Positions 8,240 to 18,501 are shown, counted from the first letter of the stretch. The stretch is 64,000 bases of DNA from Polyangiaceae bacterium (GCA_020849655.1 JADLFU010000064.1:35871-99870); one strand, 5' to 3'. Notes: a model not told the origin generated them from the letters alone. Program-made: numbers and translations.

Positions 8240-9388
8240 TCAGGGGCAGAGCAGGTACGTGATCTCGGAGATGCCCCAGGTAGACCCCGTGGACGATCCC
8301 TTGAGGGTGAACGAGGTGACGACGACGGGCTTGTCGAGAGGCATGACGAGCGCGGGCGGGTCGCCGCCGGTGTAGACGACCGACTGGAGGTAGGTCGACA
8401 CGGCGCCGCTCGCCGCCTTCACCGTGAGCGTCCAGTCGATCTTGACGTCCCCGCTCGTCGCGGGTGGGACGGTCGGGTATGCGCGAAGCTCCGCCATCGG
8501 CAGGGAGATCCCATCGACCGAGATCGACGCGGCGCTCGCGCTCGGCAACCATCCGCTCGACGCGCTCCCATTGATCGCCGGGGCCGCGCCCGACGGGCTC
8601 GCGGAGGCCGAGCTCGGGAAGGCGCACTCGGCGCCGGGGAGCCCCGCGACCGATCCGTCCGGGCACGCTCGGCACAAGCACGCGTACCCCTGCTCCCGCA
8701 GACACCGCTTGGTGACCGCGCACTTCTCGTCGCTCGCCGTGTGCACCGGGCCGGACGAGCCGCACGACGGCACGTCGCACGCCCCCTCCGCGGCCGGGAG
8801 ATCCTTCGGGTCCGGGACGGTGGACACGGTGCCGCCGCTGCAGACCACCTTCATGCAGTCGTGGGGAGGATCGTTCGGCGGCGCGCCCGTGGCCGCACAG
8901 GCGCCGTTCACGCACGCCGACAGCGAGCACCCGCTGGGATCACCGGGACACGCCGCGGGCTGCGACCACTCTCCGCCGACGCAGGTGCTCACCGAGGAGG
9001 TGCTCGCGCACTTGGTCTTGCCCTCCTCGCACGCGGTCGCGCCGCCCCCCTTGCCCCCTGCGGGCGAGCCCGCGCTGCCCGCGCTCGGCGCGCCGCCCGA
9101 CCCCGCGCTCGTCACGCCGCCCGCCCCCGCGCTCGTCACGCCGCCCGACCCCGCGCTCGGCGCGCCGCCCCACCCAGCGCTCGTCGCGCCGCCCCACCCT
9201 GCGTTCGTCGCGCCGCCCGACCCAGCGCTCGTCGCGCCGCCCGACCCAGCGCTCGTCGCGCCGCCCTGGCCGGTCGCCGCCCCGCCGGCTCCGGCCTGCG
9301 CGGACGCGGCGGGCTCGAACGAAGATCCTCCGCACGCGGCGAGCGACAGCGACAGGAGCGAAGCGAAGGAGGCAGCAGCGGCGCGCAT
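8240..9388 (-). CDS. Lipoprotein with Gly/Ala/Ser repeat stalk
   Basis: This surface-type lipoprotein of unknown role has 382 residues. The signal peptide ends LSLSLAACGG (lipobox LAAC). A stalk of repeats of the form GGATSAGS (eight residues, about 39-103) follows, then Cys-rich segments such as ACEEGKTKCASTSSVSTC that are probably disulfide-bonded. The C-terminal 120 residues are beta-rich and contain INGSASSGW and PVVVTSFTLKGSS, resembling a carbohydrate-binding jelly roll (discoidin/F5-8 type); that last point is inference. Its start faces the POT transporter gene, 75 bases away. Confidence 0.8.
   Translation of the reverse strand: MRAAAASFASLLSLSLAACGGSSFEPAASAQAGAGGAATGQGGATSAGSGGATSAGSGGATNAGWGGATSAGWGGAPSAGSGGVTSAGAGGVTSAGSGGAPSAGSAGSPAGGKGGGATACEEGKTKCASTSSVSTCVGGEWSQPAACPGDPSGCSLSACVNGACAATGAPPNDPPHDCMKVVCSGGTVSTVPDPKDLPAAEGACDVPSCGSSGPVHTASDEKCAVTKRCLREQGYACLCRACPDGSVAGLPGAECAFPSSASASPSGAAPAINGSASSGWLPSASAASISVDGISLPMAELRAYPTVPPATSGDVKIDWTLTVKAASGAVSTYLQSVVYTGGDPPALVMPLDKPVVVTSFTLKGSSTGSTWGISEITYLLCP
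9081..9272. repeat. Eight 24-base tandem repeats inside a lipoprotein gene
   Basis: Eight in-register 24-base units (9081-9104, then every 24 bases to 9272) encode the GGxxSAGx stalk. Units differ at a few positions (for example GTCGCG, GTCACG, GGCGCG after GCGCTC), so the array is not freshly expanded. Changes in unit number would keep the reading frame. Confidence 0.9.
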
Positions 9389-9463
9389 GCGGCGAACATG
9401 GCAGGCCGACGCGCGCAGGCAAAGAAGTTCGCCGCGCGCCGCGCTCGACTATGAGGGAGCGCG

Positions 9464-10801
9464 ATGACCACCAAGGTCGACGAGACGACGGGCGCCCTCC
9501 CCCCCGGGCTCTATCTCCTGTTCACCGCCGAGATGTGGGAGCGGATGAGCTACTACGGCATGCGCGCGCTGCTCGTGCTGTACATGACGCGCGCCGCCGA
9601 GAAGGGCGGCTTCGGGTGGAGCCGCGCCGACGCGCTCGCGGTCTACGGCTGGTACACGGCGTTCGTCTACATCACCCCGCTCATCGGCGGCACGCTCGCC
9701 GACCGGGTGCTCGGGCAGCGCCGCGCCGTCCTGCTCGGCGGCTCGCTGATGATGCTCGGGCACTTCTTGATGGCCGTGCCCGGCGTCGTCGCGTTCTACG
9801 CGGCGCTCACGTGCCTCGTGGTCGGCAACGGGTTCTTCAAGCCCAACATCTCCGCGATGGTGGGCGGGCTCTTCCGGCCCGGCGATCCGCGCCGCGACGC
9901 CGGCTACACGGTGTTCTACATGGGCGTGAACCTCGGCGCCGCGATGGCGCCGCTCGTCTGCGGCACGCTCGGCGAGAAGGTCGGGTTCCACTGGGGCTTC
10001 GCCTCCGCCGGCGTCGGGATGCTGCTCGGCCTCGCGGTGTTCGCGTGGGGCGCGGGGAGGTTCCTCGGCGACATCGGGCAGGCGCCCCGCCCCGCCGCCC
10101 CGGCCCCCGAGAGCCCGTACCACCGGGAGGCGGAGCGCGCCCAGGGCGCGAGCGCCGAGACGCGCGACAAGCTCCTCGCCATCCTCACGCTCGCGTTCTT
10201 CAACATCTTCTTCTGGGCCGCGTTCGAGCAGGCCGGCGGGCTGATGACCATCTACACCGAGGAGAAGGTCGACCGTCACGTCCTCGGCTGGGAGATGCCG
10301 ACCTCGTGGTTCCAGGCGCTGAACCCCGTGTTCATCCTGCTGTTCGGCCCGTTCGCGGCGCGCCTGTGGACGACGCTGGCCCGCCAGAAGCGGGACCTCG
10401 CCATCCCGAAGAAATTCGGCCTCGGCCTCTGCCTGATGGGCTCCGGGTTCCTCTTCATGGTGGCCGCGGCGCGCGAGACGGCGCACGGCGGCAAGGCGGC
10501 GCTCGCGTGGGTGGTGCTCGCGTACCTGCTGCACACCGTGGGAGAATTGTGCATCTCGCCGATCGGGCTCTCGATGATCTCGAAGCTCGCGCCGCCGTCG
10601 ATGGTGTCGCTGATGATGGGCGTGTGGTTCGGGTCGATCGCGGTCGCGAACAAGCTGGCCGGGGTGATCGGCGGCTACGCGGAGAAGCTCGGCGAGATGG
10701 CGCTCTTCGGCGGCCTCGTGACGGCGGCCTGCTCGGCGGGGGTGATCTTGTGGCTCGTGTCGCCGCTCGTCGTCAGGCGGATGCACGGCGCGGGAGAGTG
10801 A
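9464..10801 (+). CDS. POT/PTR-family peptide transporter
   Basis: This proton-coupled oligopeptide transporter belongs to the inner membrane major facilitator superfamily. The 445-residue product has 12 or more predicted helices. The family motif ExxERFxYYG appears as EMWERMSYYG (23-32), with Met for Phe. GGTLADRVLGQRRAVLLGG is the loop 2-3 MFS motif, and FFKPNISAMVGGLF is the second POT signature. The C-terminal half has GELCISPIGLSMISKLAP, the PTR signature. Substrate is inferred as di/tripeptides. TATGAG at 9450-9455 could be a -10 element. Confidence 0.93.
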   Translation: MTTKVDETTGALPPGLYLLFTAEMWERMSYYGMRALLVLYMTRAAEKGGFGWSRADALAVYGWYTAFVYITPLIGGTLADRVLGQRRAVLLGGSLMMLGHFLMAVPGVVAFYAALTCLVVGNGFFKPNISAMVGGLFRPGDPRRDAGYTVFYMGVNLGAAMAPLVCGTLGEKVGFHWGFASAGVGMLLGLAVFAWGAGRFLGDIGQAPRPAAPAPESPYHREAERAQGASAETRDKLLAILTLAFFNIFFWAAFEQAGGLMTIYTEEKVDRHVLGWEMPTSWFQALNPVFILLFGPFAARLWTTLARQKRDLAIPKKFGLGLCLMGSGFLFMVAAARETAHGGKAALAWVVLAYLLHTVGELCISPIGLSMISKLAPPSMVSLMMGVWFGSIAVANKLAGVIGGYAEKLGEMALFGGLVTAACSAGVILWLVSPLVVRRMHGAGE

Positions 10802-10823
10802 CCGACCGGTCCGTGGGTTCCGC

Positions 10824-10853
10824 TTGCTCTCCCGTGGGTTCGCCCCCTAGACT
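10824..10853 (+). promoter_or_regulatory. Candidate promoter of the TPR envelope operon
   Basis: TTGCTC (10824-10829), an 18-base spacer and TAGACT (10848-10853), about 100 bases before the first gene of the operon at 10953. The spacing and TAGA-type -10 match other candidates in this window; the -35 is weak. Confidence 0.35.
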
Positions 10854-10952
10854 CCGCGTCCTTGGGCGGCCAAGGGGCTGGCCGAATCTTGTCCGTGCGC
10901 GTCGGTGCTGCGTGGGGCCGCGCGATCGCAATAGAACTATCGAGGCGTTGGG

Positions 10953-11780
10953 ATGAACCTGAAAAAGCCGCTCGTCGCTGGAATTCTGCTCTCCACCATG
11001 GCCATCGGCCCGGCCCTCGCGCAGAAGGCCGCCCCAGCCGCGAAGAAGGGCGCCGCCTCCGCGTCGGCGTCCGCGTCCGCGTCGGCCTCTGCGGCGCCAG
11101 CGCCCGAGGCGACGGCCGCTGCGCCCGCGTCGGGCTCGGGCCCGTCGACGGCGCCCCCGCCCGCGCCGACGACGGTCGACGGCCAGACGTACGCGGTGCG
11201 CCTGCGCGATCTCGAGCAGCGCGTCGACGAGCTGAAGGAGCAGATCCGCCGCTCGCACACGCGCCTGTCGCTGCTCTCCGACAGCGTGCTCGCGTCGGGC
11301 TCGCAGGGCGCGCGCGCCGAGATCACCTACCAGAACGACATGTCGAGCGCGTTCCGGCTCGTGAAGGCGCTGTTCGTCCTCGACGGCGCCGTCCAGTACA
11401 ACAAGGCCGACGACTCGGGGACGCTGGCCGACCAGTCGACGATCCCGATCTTCACCGGCTCGATCCCGCCGGGCGACCACACCATCCAGGTGCTCGTGCA
11501 GTTCCAGGGCAACGGCTACGGCGTGTTCTCGTACCTGCGCGGCTACAAGTTCGACGTCCGCGCGAGCCACTCGTTCACCGTCACCGAGGGCAAGACGCTC
11601 ACGCTCCAGATCGTCTCGTACGAGAAGGGCGGCCCGACGACCCCGCTCGACCAGCGCCCGAGCCTCACGTTCCGCGACCACCTCGCCTCCGGCGTCAGCG
11701 GCGCCCCCGCGCCGGCGAGCTCGGGCGCAGGCGCCCCCGCGTCGATCTCGACCGGGTTCTCGATCGGCGGCAGCAAATGA
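10953..11780 (+). CDS. Secreted coiled-coil protein, first gene of TPR operon
   Basis: This 275-residue exported protein has no recognised family. The signal peptide is residues 1-23 (ending GPALAQ), followed by an Ala/Ser/Pro linker (24-72) with runs of ASAS. Next comes a heptad-like helix, RLRDLEQRVDELKEQIRRSH (about 83-105), then a beta-rich domain (about 125-240) containing SIPPGDHTIQVLVQFQG and a Ser/Ala/Gly tail. The beta domain resembles periplasmic carbohydrate- or protein-binding folds, which is only an impression. It starts a run of five tightly spaced genes; its stop overlaps the next ATG (ATGA). Confidence 0.8.
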   Translation: MNLKKPLVAGILLSTMAIGPALAQKAAPAAKKGAASASASASASASAAPAPEATAAAPASGSGPSTAPPPAPTTVDGQTYAVRLRDLEQRVDELKEQIRRSHTRLSLLSDSVLASGSQGARAEITYQNDMSSAFRLVKALFVLDGAVQYNKADDSGTLADQSTIPIFTGSIPPGDHTIQVLVQFQGNGYGVFSYLRGYKFDVRASHSFTVTEGKTLTLQIVSYEKGGPTTPLDQRPSLTFRDHLASGVSGAPAPASSGAGAPASISTGFSIGGSK

Positions 11781-14176
11781 TCTCTCGCGCGGCTCGGCGG
11801 CTCCTCGGCGCCCTGTCGGCGCTGCCGCTCCTCCTCGCGCCCGTCGACGCGCACGCCGTCTCGGCGAGCGACGCGCCCGACGTGGCCGCGCGCGCAGTCG
11901 CGAACGTCGATCGCGAGACGGACTCCGTCCGAGACGCCATCGCGAAGTCGCGCGCGTCCGAGCGCACCCCCGAGACCCGCCTCGCGGACGCCGAGCTGTT
12001 GCTGCGGCAGCGCGATTTCGCCCGCGCGATCGGCGCGTACCACGAGATCGTCGAGAAGTACCCGGCGCACCCCACGGTGTTCCCCGAGGCGCTCACCAAC
12101 CTCGGCGAGGCCTACTACCAGGCGAAGCAGCTGCTCTCCGCGCGCCGCACCTTCAAGGAGGTGCTCGACAAGGCCGGCGAGAGCCGGATGGCGCCGTACG
12201 TGCCTCGCGCGTACGCGCGCCTCGTCGACATCGCGCTGCGCCTGCAGAACCCCAAGGACATCGACGAGCTGCTCTCGAGGATGGGATCATCGACGGCCGA
12301 CGCGACCTTGCAGTACGCGAAGTCGAAGGCGCTGCTCGCGAAGCGCGATTTCCCCGGCGCGAAGGCGGCGGCGCTCGCGGTCCCGGCGGGGCACGCGCTG
12401 CACCACCAGTCCCGCTACGTGGTCGGCGTGATCACGATGCGCGAGGCGCTCGCGCAGGTGCCGCCCACCCCGCCGGGCGAGAAGCCCCAGCCCGCCCCGC
12501 CGACGCGCTTCGCCGCCGCGATCGACGCGTTCAAGCAGGTGACGTCGCTGCCGCCCGACACGCCCGAGCACCGCAAGGTGATCGATCTCGCGTGGATGGC
12601 CGCGGGGCGCCTCTTCTACGAGGCGGATCAGTGGTTCGACGCCATCGACGCCTACAACCACGTCGACCGCCAGTCGCCCGACTTCGGCACGGCGCTCTAC
12701 GAGCTCGCGTGGGTGTACGTGCGGCTCGGCGACGCCGACCGCGCGTCGCGCGCCCTCGAGGTGCTCACCGTCGCCGATCCGAACAATTCTCTCATGGCGG
12801 AGGCGACGCTGCTGCGCGCCGATCTGATGCTCCGCGCGGGCAAATTCGACCAGTCGCTCGCGGCCTACCAGAGCATCCGCGCCGAGTATGACCCGATGCG
12901 CGAGCGCGTCGACGCCTTCCTCGGGAGCACGTCGGACCCGGCGGTCTACTACGATCGGCTGCTCGCGGAGCAGGTCGACAGCGGCGCGCAGGCCACGGTG
13001 CCGCAGCTCGCGATCGAGTGGGCACGGCAGGAGGCCGACGGCCCGGCGGCGTTCGCGCTCATCGACGACATCGCGCAGTGCCGTGAGCTCATCCGCCAGT
13101 CGCAGATCCTCGTGTCGAAGCTGCGGGTCATCCTGACGTCGCCGGCGCGGGTGAGGGCGTTCCCCGAGCTGAAGGCGGGCGACGAGCGGGCGCTCTCGCT
13201 GCTCAACCGCGTGACCCAGGCGCGCCTCACGGTGGCGCAGGGGCTCGACGACGCCGAGCCGCGCGACGTCTCGGGCGAGCTCGCGACGGCGCGTGATCGC
13301 CGCCGCGAGCTGCAGAAGCGCGTGAAGATGATGCCCGTGACCGACGGCGACTTCACCGAGCGCGAGCAGTCAGCGCAGCGCCAGTGGAACAAGGTCGGTC
13401 AGAAGCTCCAGCAGCTCCAGCTCGAGGTCGACCAGCTCCACGCGATCGTCAACGGCCTGCGCCGCATGATCACCGAGGGCCAGGTCAGCGGGAAGGACCC
13501 GGCGACCGTGTCGCAGTGGAAGACCGAGCTCGAGCAGAACGAGCGCGATCTGCGCATCTACAGGGACACCCTGGAGACGACGCGCCGCCAGATCGATCTC
13601 GGCCGCGTGCAGGTGGGCTACGGCGACGCGCGGTTCCAGGAGGACGAAGAGGTGCGCGTGGCCTTCAAGCAGGCGCTGCAGGAGGAGCTTCGGCTCGCCG
13701 CGGGCGGCGCGGGCGGGAGCGCGGCGCAGGCCTACGCGGGCCGGGTCGGCGGCGTGATGTCGTCGGCCGACGCGTCCGAGGCGAAGCTCCTCGGCATCCG
13801 CAAGGACATCGACGCGGAGGTCTCGAAGAAGGTCGCCGAGGTCCAGGTCGTCATCGACAAGGAGGCGACGGCCATCGCGGGCTACGAGCAGCGCCTCGGC
13901 GCGCTCGACCAGGAGTCGCGCATCGTCGTCGGCCAGGTCGCGATGCGAAATTTCGGGCTCGTGCGCGACAAGCTCCGCGGCCTCGTGATGCGCGCCGACG
14001 TCGGCTCGGTCGACCAGGCCTGGGAGGTGCGCGAGGAGCAGATGACCCGCGTGCGCAACCTCCAGATCGAGCGCGTCCGCGAGGAGCAGCTCCTGCAGCA
14101 GGAGCTCCGAGAGGTGCTCGACGATCAGACCGACGCGGACGGCTCCGGCGGCGCCGCCCCCTCGCCGGACAAATGA
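11777..14176 (+). CDS. Secreted TPR and coiled-coil protein
   Basis: This is a 799-residue periplasmic protein. The signal peptide ends APVDAHA (about residue 26). Residues about 60-400 carry TPR-like helix pairs such as DAELLLRQRDFARAIGAYHEIVEKYP and ALTNLGEAYYQAKQLLSA. The second half (about 480-790) is long coiled coil with basic and acidic heptads, for example WNKVGQKLQQLQLEVDQLH. The layout recalls the TPR proteins of the Myxococcus Agl/Glt gliding complex, but I cannot assign an orthologue by eye. The ATGA start overlap fixes the ATG, and its stop overlaps the next gene in the same way. Confidence 0.82.
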   Translation: MISRAARRLLGALSALPLLLAPVDAHAVSASDAPDVAARAVANVDRETDSVRDAIAKSRASERTPETRLADAELLLRQRDFARAIGAYHEIVEKYPAHPTVFPEALTNLGEAYYQAKQLLSARRTFKEVLDKAGESRMAPYVPRAYARLVDIALRLQNPKDIDELLSRMGSSTADATLQYAKSKALLAKRDFPGAKAAALAVPAGHALHHQSRYVVGVITMREALAQVPPTPPGEKPQPAPPTRFAAAIDAFKQVTSLPPDTPEHRKVIDLAWMAAGRLFYEADQWFDAIDAYNHVDRQSPDFGTALYELAWVYVRLGDADRASRALEVLTVADPNNSLMAEATLLRADLMLRAGKFDQSLAAYQSIRAEYDPMRERVDAFLGSTSDPAVYYDRLLAEQVDSGAQATVPQLAIEWARQEADGPAAFALIDDIAQCRELIRQSQILVSKLRVILTSPARVRAFPELKAGDERALSLLNRVTQARLTVAQGLDDAEPRDVSGELATARDRRRELQKRVKMMPVTDGDFTEREQSAQRQWNKVGQKLQQLQLEVDQLHAIVNGLRRMITEGQVSGKDPATVSQWKTELEQNERDLRIYRDTLETTRRQIDLGRVQVGYGDARFQEDEEVRVAFKQALQEELRLAAGGAGGSAAQAYAGRVGGVMSSADASEAKLLGIRKDIDAEVSKKVAEVQVVIDKEATAIAGYEQRLGALDQESRIVVGQVAMRNFGLVRDKLRGLVMRADVGSVDQAWEVREEQMTRVRNLQIERVREEQLLQQELREVLDDQTDADGSGGAAPSPDK

Positions 14177-17100
14177 GCCGACCTTCCCTTACAGAACGCC
14201 CGATGGACCACGACAAGCCTCTCCGATCGAAGAAGACCCGCTCGCTGCTGGCGTTCGGTCTCGTCTCGTCGCTCGTGCTGGGCACGTCGGCGACCGCGAT
14301 GTCCCAGCAGAAGCCCGCGCCCGCCGCGCCGAAGCAAGGCGCCGCCTCGGCGAGCTCCGCGGCGTCCGCGGCGCCGCCGCCCGCAGAGGCCACGACGAGC
14401 GCCCAGGCGTACACGCCGCCGCCGCCGCTCGTGCAGCCGAACGTGAAGAAGAGCGCGCCGCCGCCGCCGAAGCCGAGCGACGAGCAGATCGCCGCGCTCG
14501 AGCGCCTCGCGCGCGACGTGAAGGACTACGAGAAGGACGCGAAGGACTTCCGCGACGCCATCACCGTCGTCGTGAAGCACCACTACGAGATGCGCCGCCG
14601 CCGCGTGCTCTCCGGCCTCGACAAGGAGATCGCGATCGAGCGGGCCGAGCTGCGCAAGGCGCGCGACGAGGCCATCAAGCGCCTCGAGGAGTTCATCGCG
14701 CGGTACACCGGCCCGACGGCGCACCAGGAGCATACGCCCGCCGCCATGTTCCGGCTCGCGGCCCTCTACGAGGAGCGCGGCCGCACCGACATGCCGCCCG
14801 AGGAGCTGCCGGCGAACCTGAAGCCGGCGATCGCGCTCTACAAGCGCATCATCCGCGAGTTCCCCAAGTACGATCAGACGGCCGCCGTCTACTACTACCT
14901 CGGCCACGCGCTGAACGACGCGAGCCGCCAGCCGGAGGCCCAGCAGGTCTGGCGCTCGCTCGTCTGCCACAACAAGTACCCGTACCCCGTCGCGACGGAC
15001 ACCGGCGATCCTGACAAGGATCTCATCTACAAGAAGCCGCAGGACCACGACGAGAAGTGGTGGGACGCCTGGTACGGCATGCACCCCGATCCGATCGGCG
15101 TCGTCGCGGCGAAGAAGGGCGGCAAGAAGCCCGCGCCGCGCGCGCAGCCGAAGCGCGACCCGAAGAAGAAGGACGCGCCGACCGCCGCGGAGACCGAGCC
15201 GACGTCGAGCGACGACGAGATCTCGTACCGCTCCATCTACACCGAGGACTGCGCGCCCATTCCGCAGAAGGCCGACCCCGGCAAGGAGGTCAGGTACCTC
15301 GCCGAGGTCTGGTGGCAGATCGGCGATTTCCACTTCGATCAGGCCGACACGAAGGCGGGGCCGTTCAACTACAACCGCGCCGTCACCGCCTACCGCCTGT
15401 CGCAGAGGCTCGTCGTCGACAAGCTGAAGAACCCCGTCTACGGCGTCGCGCTCTACAAGCTCGCGTGGACGTACTTCAAGCAGCAGCGCTACGAGGAGTC
15501 GGTCAAGGCGTTCGTCGCGCTGCTCGCGCACACCGAGGAGCTGGAGGCGAAGACCGGCGATCCGGGCGCCGACTTCCGCAAGGAGGCGTACGACTACATC
15601 GCGGCTTCGCTCGCCTACCTCGACTTCGTGGGCCCCGCGGAGGACGAGCCGTTCATCGTCCGCAGCGACGTGCTCGACACCGAGACGCGCGAGGGCGTCG
15701 CCGAGCAGAAGATGAAGAAGGCGATCGACAGGGTCCAGGACCCGAAGATCGTCCCCCAGGACAAGAAGTGGACCGTGGAGGTCTACAAGGCGCTCGCGCG
15801 GGAGTTCCGCGAGGTCAACCAGCTGAGCAACGTGACCGACGTGCTCGAGCTCATCCTGCAGAAGTGGCCATGCTACCGCGAGGCGCCGCTCATCCAGGAC
15901 GAGCTCGCGGCGACGTACGACGAGCGCTCGCGGATGATGGCCTCGAAGTCGGCGAAGGAGAGCGACGCGCTCGCCAACAAGTCGCTCCAGGCCCGCACGA
16001 ACCTCGCGAAGTACGTCGGCAACACCGAGTGGACGGACTGCAACAAGGACGACCCGGAGGCCATCCAGGCCGCCGAGCGCCTCGTGAAGGGCGGCCTGCG
16101 GCTCGCCGCCGTGCAGCACACCAACAAGGCGCGCCAGTACGTCCAGGAGGGCAACGCGTCGACCGACACCTCCGAGCGCCTCATGAAGTTCGAGCAGGCG
16201 CTCTCCGAGTACAAGCTCGCCGAGCAAGGCTGGCTCGGCTACCTGCGCCGCGACGAGCAGGCGACCGACGCGTACGAGTCGAGGTTCTGGGTCGCCGACT
16301 CCCGCTACTGGCAGGTCGCGCTCGACTTCACGACGAAGAAGCCGATCCCCGACGATCTCCTCCAGAACGCGCGACAGGCTGCGACCGAGGTGCGCGACTC
16401 GAACGAGGACGACCGGTTCCTCGAGCCGTCGGCGCAGTACCTGGTCGCGATGGCCGACTTCAAGCTGAACGAGTGCTACCGCGACCACGAAGAGTCGGGC
16501 GGCGCGCGCGGCTGCGTGAAGGTCGATGCCGTGCAGAAGACCGGCTCGGGCACCGAGCTGAAGATCGGCCAGCCGGCGATGTCGCTGCCGCTGCAGTACG
16601 CGATCGCCGCGCGCGACGAGTACGTCGGACGCGTCCCCGCGAACCTCGACCCGGCGAAGAACGGCCCGCTCTACCAGTTCCGCGCGGGCGAGTACTTCTA
16701 CCTGTACGGGCAGTGGGACGAGGCGAAGAAGCGGCTCGAGCAGGTCTACAAGGACCAGTGCAAGAAGAGCAAGTGGAGCGTCGAGGCGTGGCGCCAGCTC
16801 GTCGCGATGGCCGCCGTGAAGGCCGACCAGAGCGGCAGCAGCGAGGACCTGCTCGTCCTGCGCGAGATCACCAGCCGCGAGAGCAAGCCCGAGACGAGCT
16901 GCCGCGTCGGGGACGGCGGCGGCGACGCGTGCAAGCCGGGCGACCCGACGTGCGATCCGGCGCTGCTCGACATCAAGGTCGCGTACCTGCTCGCCGCCGA
17001 GGCGTTCAAGAAGGCGCAGGGCATGCCCGACGGCGCCGAGCGCAACGTGCAGTGGAAGAAGGCCGGCTCGCTGTACGAGGCCGCGCTGCAGAAGGACCCG

Positions 17101-18501
17101 AAGAACAAGGACGCCCCCGAGGCCGCCATCAACGGCGCGATCGCCTACAAGAACATCGGCGACTTCGACAAGGCGATCGAGATGTACAAGCTCTTCATCG
17201 ACCACTACGGCGAGGAGAAGAGCCTCGCGAAGCTCGAGAAGGGCGACGCCGCCGAGAAGGCCGACTACCAGAAGCGCATCGGCTACCTGACGCAGGCCTA
17301 CGACGCGCTCGCGTCGTCGTACGTGCTGTTCTTCAACTACCGCGCGTCGGCCGAGACGCTCGACAAGATCGCCCGCATCGAGCGGTTCCCCGCCGACAAG
17401 CGCAAGGCCGCCGCGCGCAACGCGCTCGTCCTGTACTCGAACATGGGCGACCGCGAGAAGATGATGGCCGCCCGCGAGAAGTTCCTCACGTTCAAGCCGA
17501 GCGCCGAGGACAAGGCCGAGGCCGACTTCATCGTCGCGCAGGCCGATCTGCGCGCCTGGGATCGCAGCGGCGCCGAGACCGACGCGAACAAAGCCGCGCG
17601 CACGAAGGCGATGTCGTCGATGCAGAAGTTCCACGACGAGTACAAGCGCTCGCGCGACGCCGCGAAGTTCACGACGATCGCGGCCTACTACGTCGCGAAG
17701 GCGAAGCAGCAGCAGGGCTCGAACGCCGACGACTGGTGGAAGGCGACGATCGAGGCGTTCAAGGCCTACAAGAGCGTCGACGCGAAGACCGCGCTCGGCG
17801 GCAGCCAGCAGGGCAACATGGCGGCCGAGGCCGACTTCACGATGGTCGACGCCGACATCAAGAAGAACTTCGACTACGACACCGGCCACCACCGGTACAA
17901 GGGCACCGCGGTCGACGTCATCAAGAAGTACCAGGCCGACGCGAAGGACGCCGACAAGTACCACGCGAAGCTGAAGCAGATCGCCGATCCGGGCACCTAC
18001 GGCTCGATCGAGTACGTGGCGGCGGCGCTCGCGCGGCAGGGCTCGCTGTACGACTCCCTGCGCACGGGGCTGTTCAACACGCGCGAGCCTGCGCTGCAGC
18101 TGTTCGCGCCGCAGGAAGAGAAGCTCCTGAAGCAGCTCGAGGAGTCGGGCAACCAGGACCTGATGGACAAGGCCGCCGAGAAGCGCGACGCGCGCTCCCA
18201 GCTGTGGCGCACGAAGCGCGACCAGGAGCTGACGAGCGCCGACCAGATCGCCGTGCAGCGCTACACCTCGTCGGTCGTCATCGCGCGCAAGTACTCGGTG
18301 CGCAGCACCGCGGTGAACAAGGCGATGCAGCGGCTCGCGTTCTTCAGCGACGTGCTCGGGGACGACAAGATGCGGACGTACTCGTCCGGCATCGAGGGCT
18401 TCACGTACCAGGAGGGCATGTGGCAGAAGACCCGTCCGGGTATGGTGGTCGAACCGGAGCCGACCGTGCTCCCCGCGCCGATGCCGGTGCTCGTGCAGTG
18501 A
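14173..18501 (+). CDS. Giant secreted TPR protein (1442 aa)
   Basis: This is a very large periplasmic scaffold-type protein. The start is taken at the ATGA overlap (14173); a second ATG at 14203 would place the signal peptide at a more usual distance, with basic DKPLRSKKTR, hydrophobic core and cleavage near TAMSQQ. After an Ala/Pro linker the chain is mostly TPR-like helical repeats from about residue 190 to 1400, for example YYYLGHALNDASRQPEAQQVW, ALYKLAWTYFKQQRYEESVKAF and NGAIAYKNIGDFDKAIEMY. It ends in a proline-rich tail (PEPTVLPAPMPVLVQ). Size and fold resemble AgnA/GltD of the Agl/Glt machinery, which is inference from architecture. Confidence 0.85.
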   Translation: MSRPSLTERPMDHDKPLRSKKTRSLLAFGLVSSLVLGTSATAMSQQKPAPAAPKQGAASASSAASAAPPPAEATTSAQAYTPPPPLVQPNVKKSAPPPPKPSDEQIAALERLARDVKDYEKDAKDFRDAITVVVKHHYEMRRRRVLSGLDKEIAIERAELRKARDEAIKRLEEFIARYTGPTAHQEHTPAAMFRLAALYEERGRTDMPPEELPANLKPAIALYKRIIREFPKYDQTAAVYYYLGHALNDASRQPEAQQVWRSLVCHNKYPYPVATDTGDPDKDLIYKKPQDHDEKWWDAWYGMHPDPIGVVAAKKGGKKPAPRAQPKRDPKKKDAPTAAETEPTSSDDEISYRSIYTEDCAPIPQKADPGKEVRYLAEVWWQIGDFHFDQADTKAGPFNYNRAVTAYRLSQRLVVDKLKNPVYGVALYKLAWTYFKQQRYEESVKAFVALLAHTEELEAKTGDPGADFRKEAYDYIAASLAYLDFVGPAEDEPFIVRSDVLDTETREGVAEQKMKKAIDRVQDPKIVPQDKKWTVEVYKALAREFREVNQLSNVTDVLELILQKWPCYREAPLIQDELAATYDERSRMMASKSAKESDALANKSLQARTNLAKYVGNTEWTDCNKDDPEAIQAAERLVKGGLRLAAVQHTNKARQYVQEGNASTDTSERLMKFEQALSEYKLAEQGWLGYLRRDEQATDAYESRFWVADSRYWQVALDFTTKKPIPDDLLQNARQAATEVRDSNEDDRFLEPSAQYLVAMADFKLNECYRDHEESGGARGCVKVDAVQKTGSGTELKIGQPAMSLPLQYAIAARDEYVGRVPANLDPAKNGPLYQFRAGEYFYLYGQWDEAKKRLEQVYKDQCKKSKWSVEAWRQLVAMAAVKADQSGSSEDLLVLREITSRESKPETSCRVGDGGGDACKPGDPTCDPALLDIKVAYLLAAEAFKKAQGMPDGAERNVQWKKAGSLYEAALQKDPKNKDAPEAAINGAIAYKNIGDFDKAIEMYKLFIDHYGEEKSLAKLEKGDAAEKADYQKRIGYLTQAYDALASSYVLFFNYRASAETLDKIARIERFPADKRKAAARNALVLYSNMGDREKMMAAREKFLTFKPSAEDKAEADFIVAQADLRAWDRSGAETDANKAARTKAMSSMQKFHDEYKRSRDAAKFTTIAAYYVAKAKQQQGSNADDWWKATIEAFKAYKSVDAKTALGGSQQGNMAAEADFTMVDADIKKNFDYDTGHHRYKGTAVDVIKKYQADAKDADKYHAKLKQIADPGTYGSIEYVAAALARQGSLYDSLRTGLFNTREPALQLFAPQEEKLLKQLEESGNQDLMDKAAEKRDARSQLWRTKRDQELTSADQIAVQRYTSSVVIARKYSVRSTAVNKAMQRLAFFSDVLGDDKMRTYSSGIEGFTYQEGMWQKTRPGMVVEPEPTVLPAPMPVLVQ

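Noticed and set aside
9081..9272. Regular 24-base repeats considered as a CRISPR array
   Set aside because: There are no unique spacers; the units are contiguous and coding. The same applies to 63887-64000 and 38088-38255.
14125..17964. A 1279-codon open frame on the minus strand opposite the giant TPR gene
   Set aside because: It is a shadow of high third-position GC: composition is Leu/Arg/Val/Asp-rich without domains, and the plus strand has clear TPR repeats and a signal peptide.
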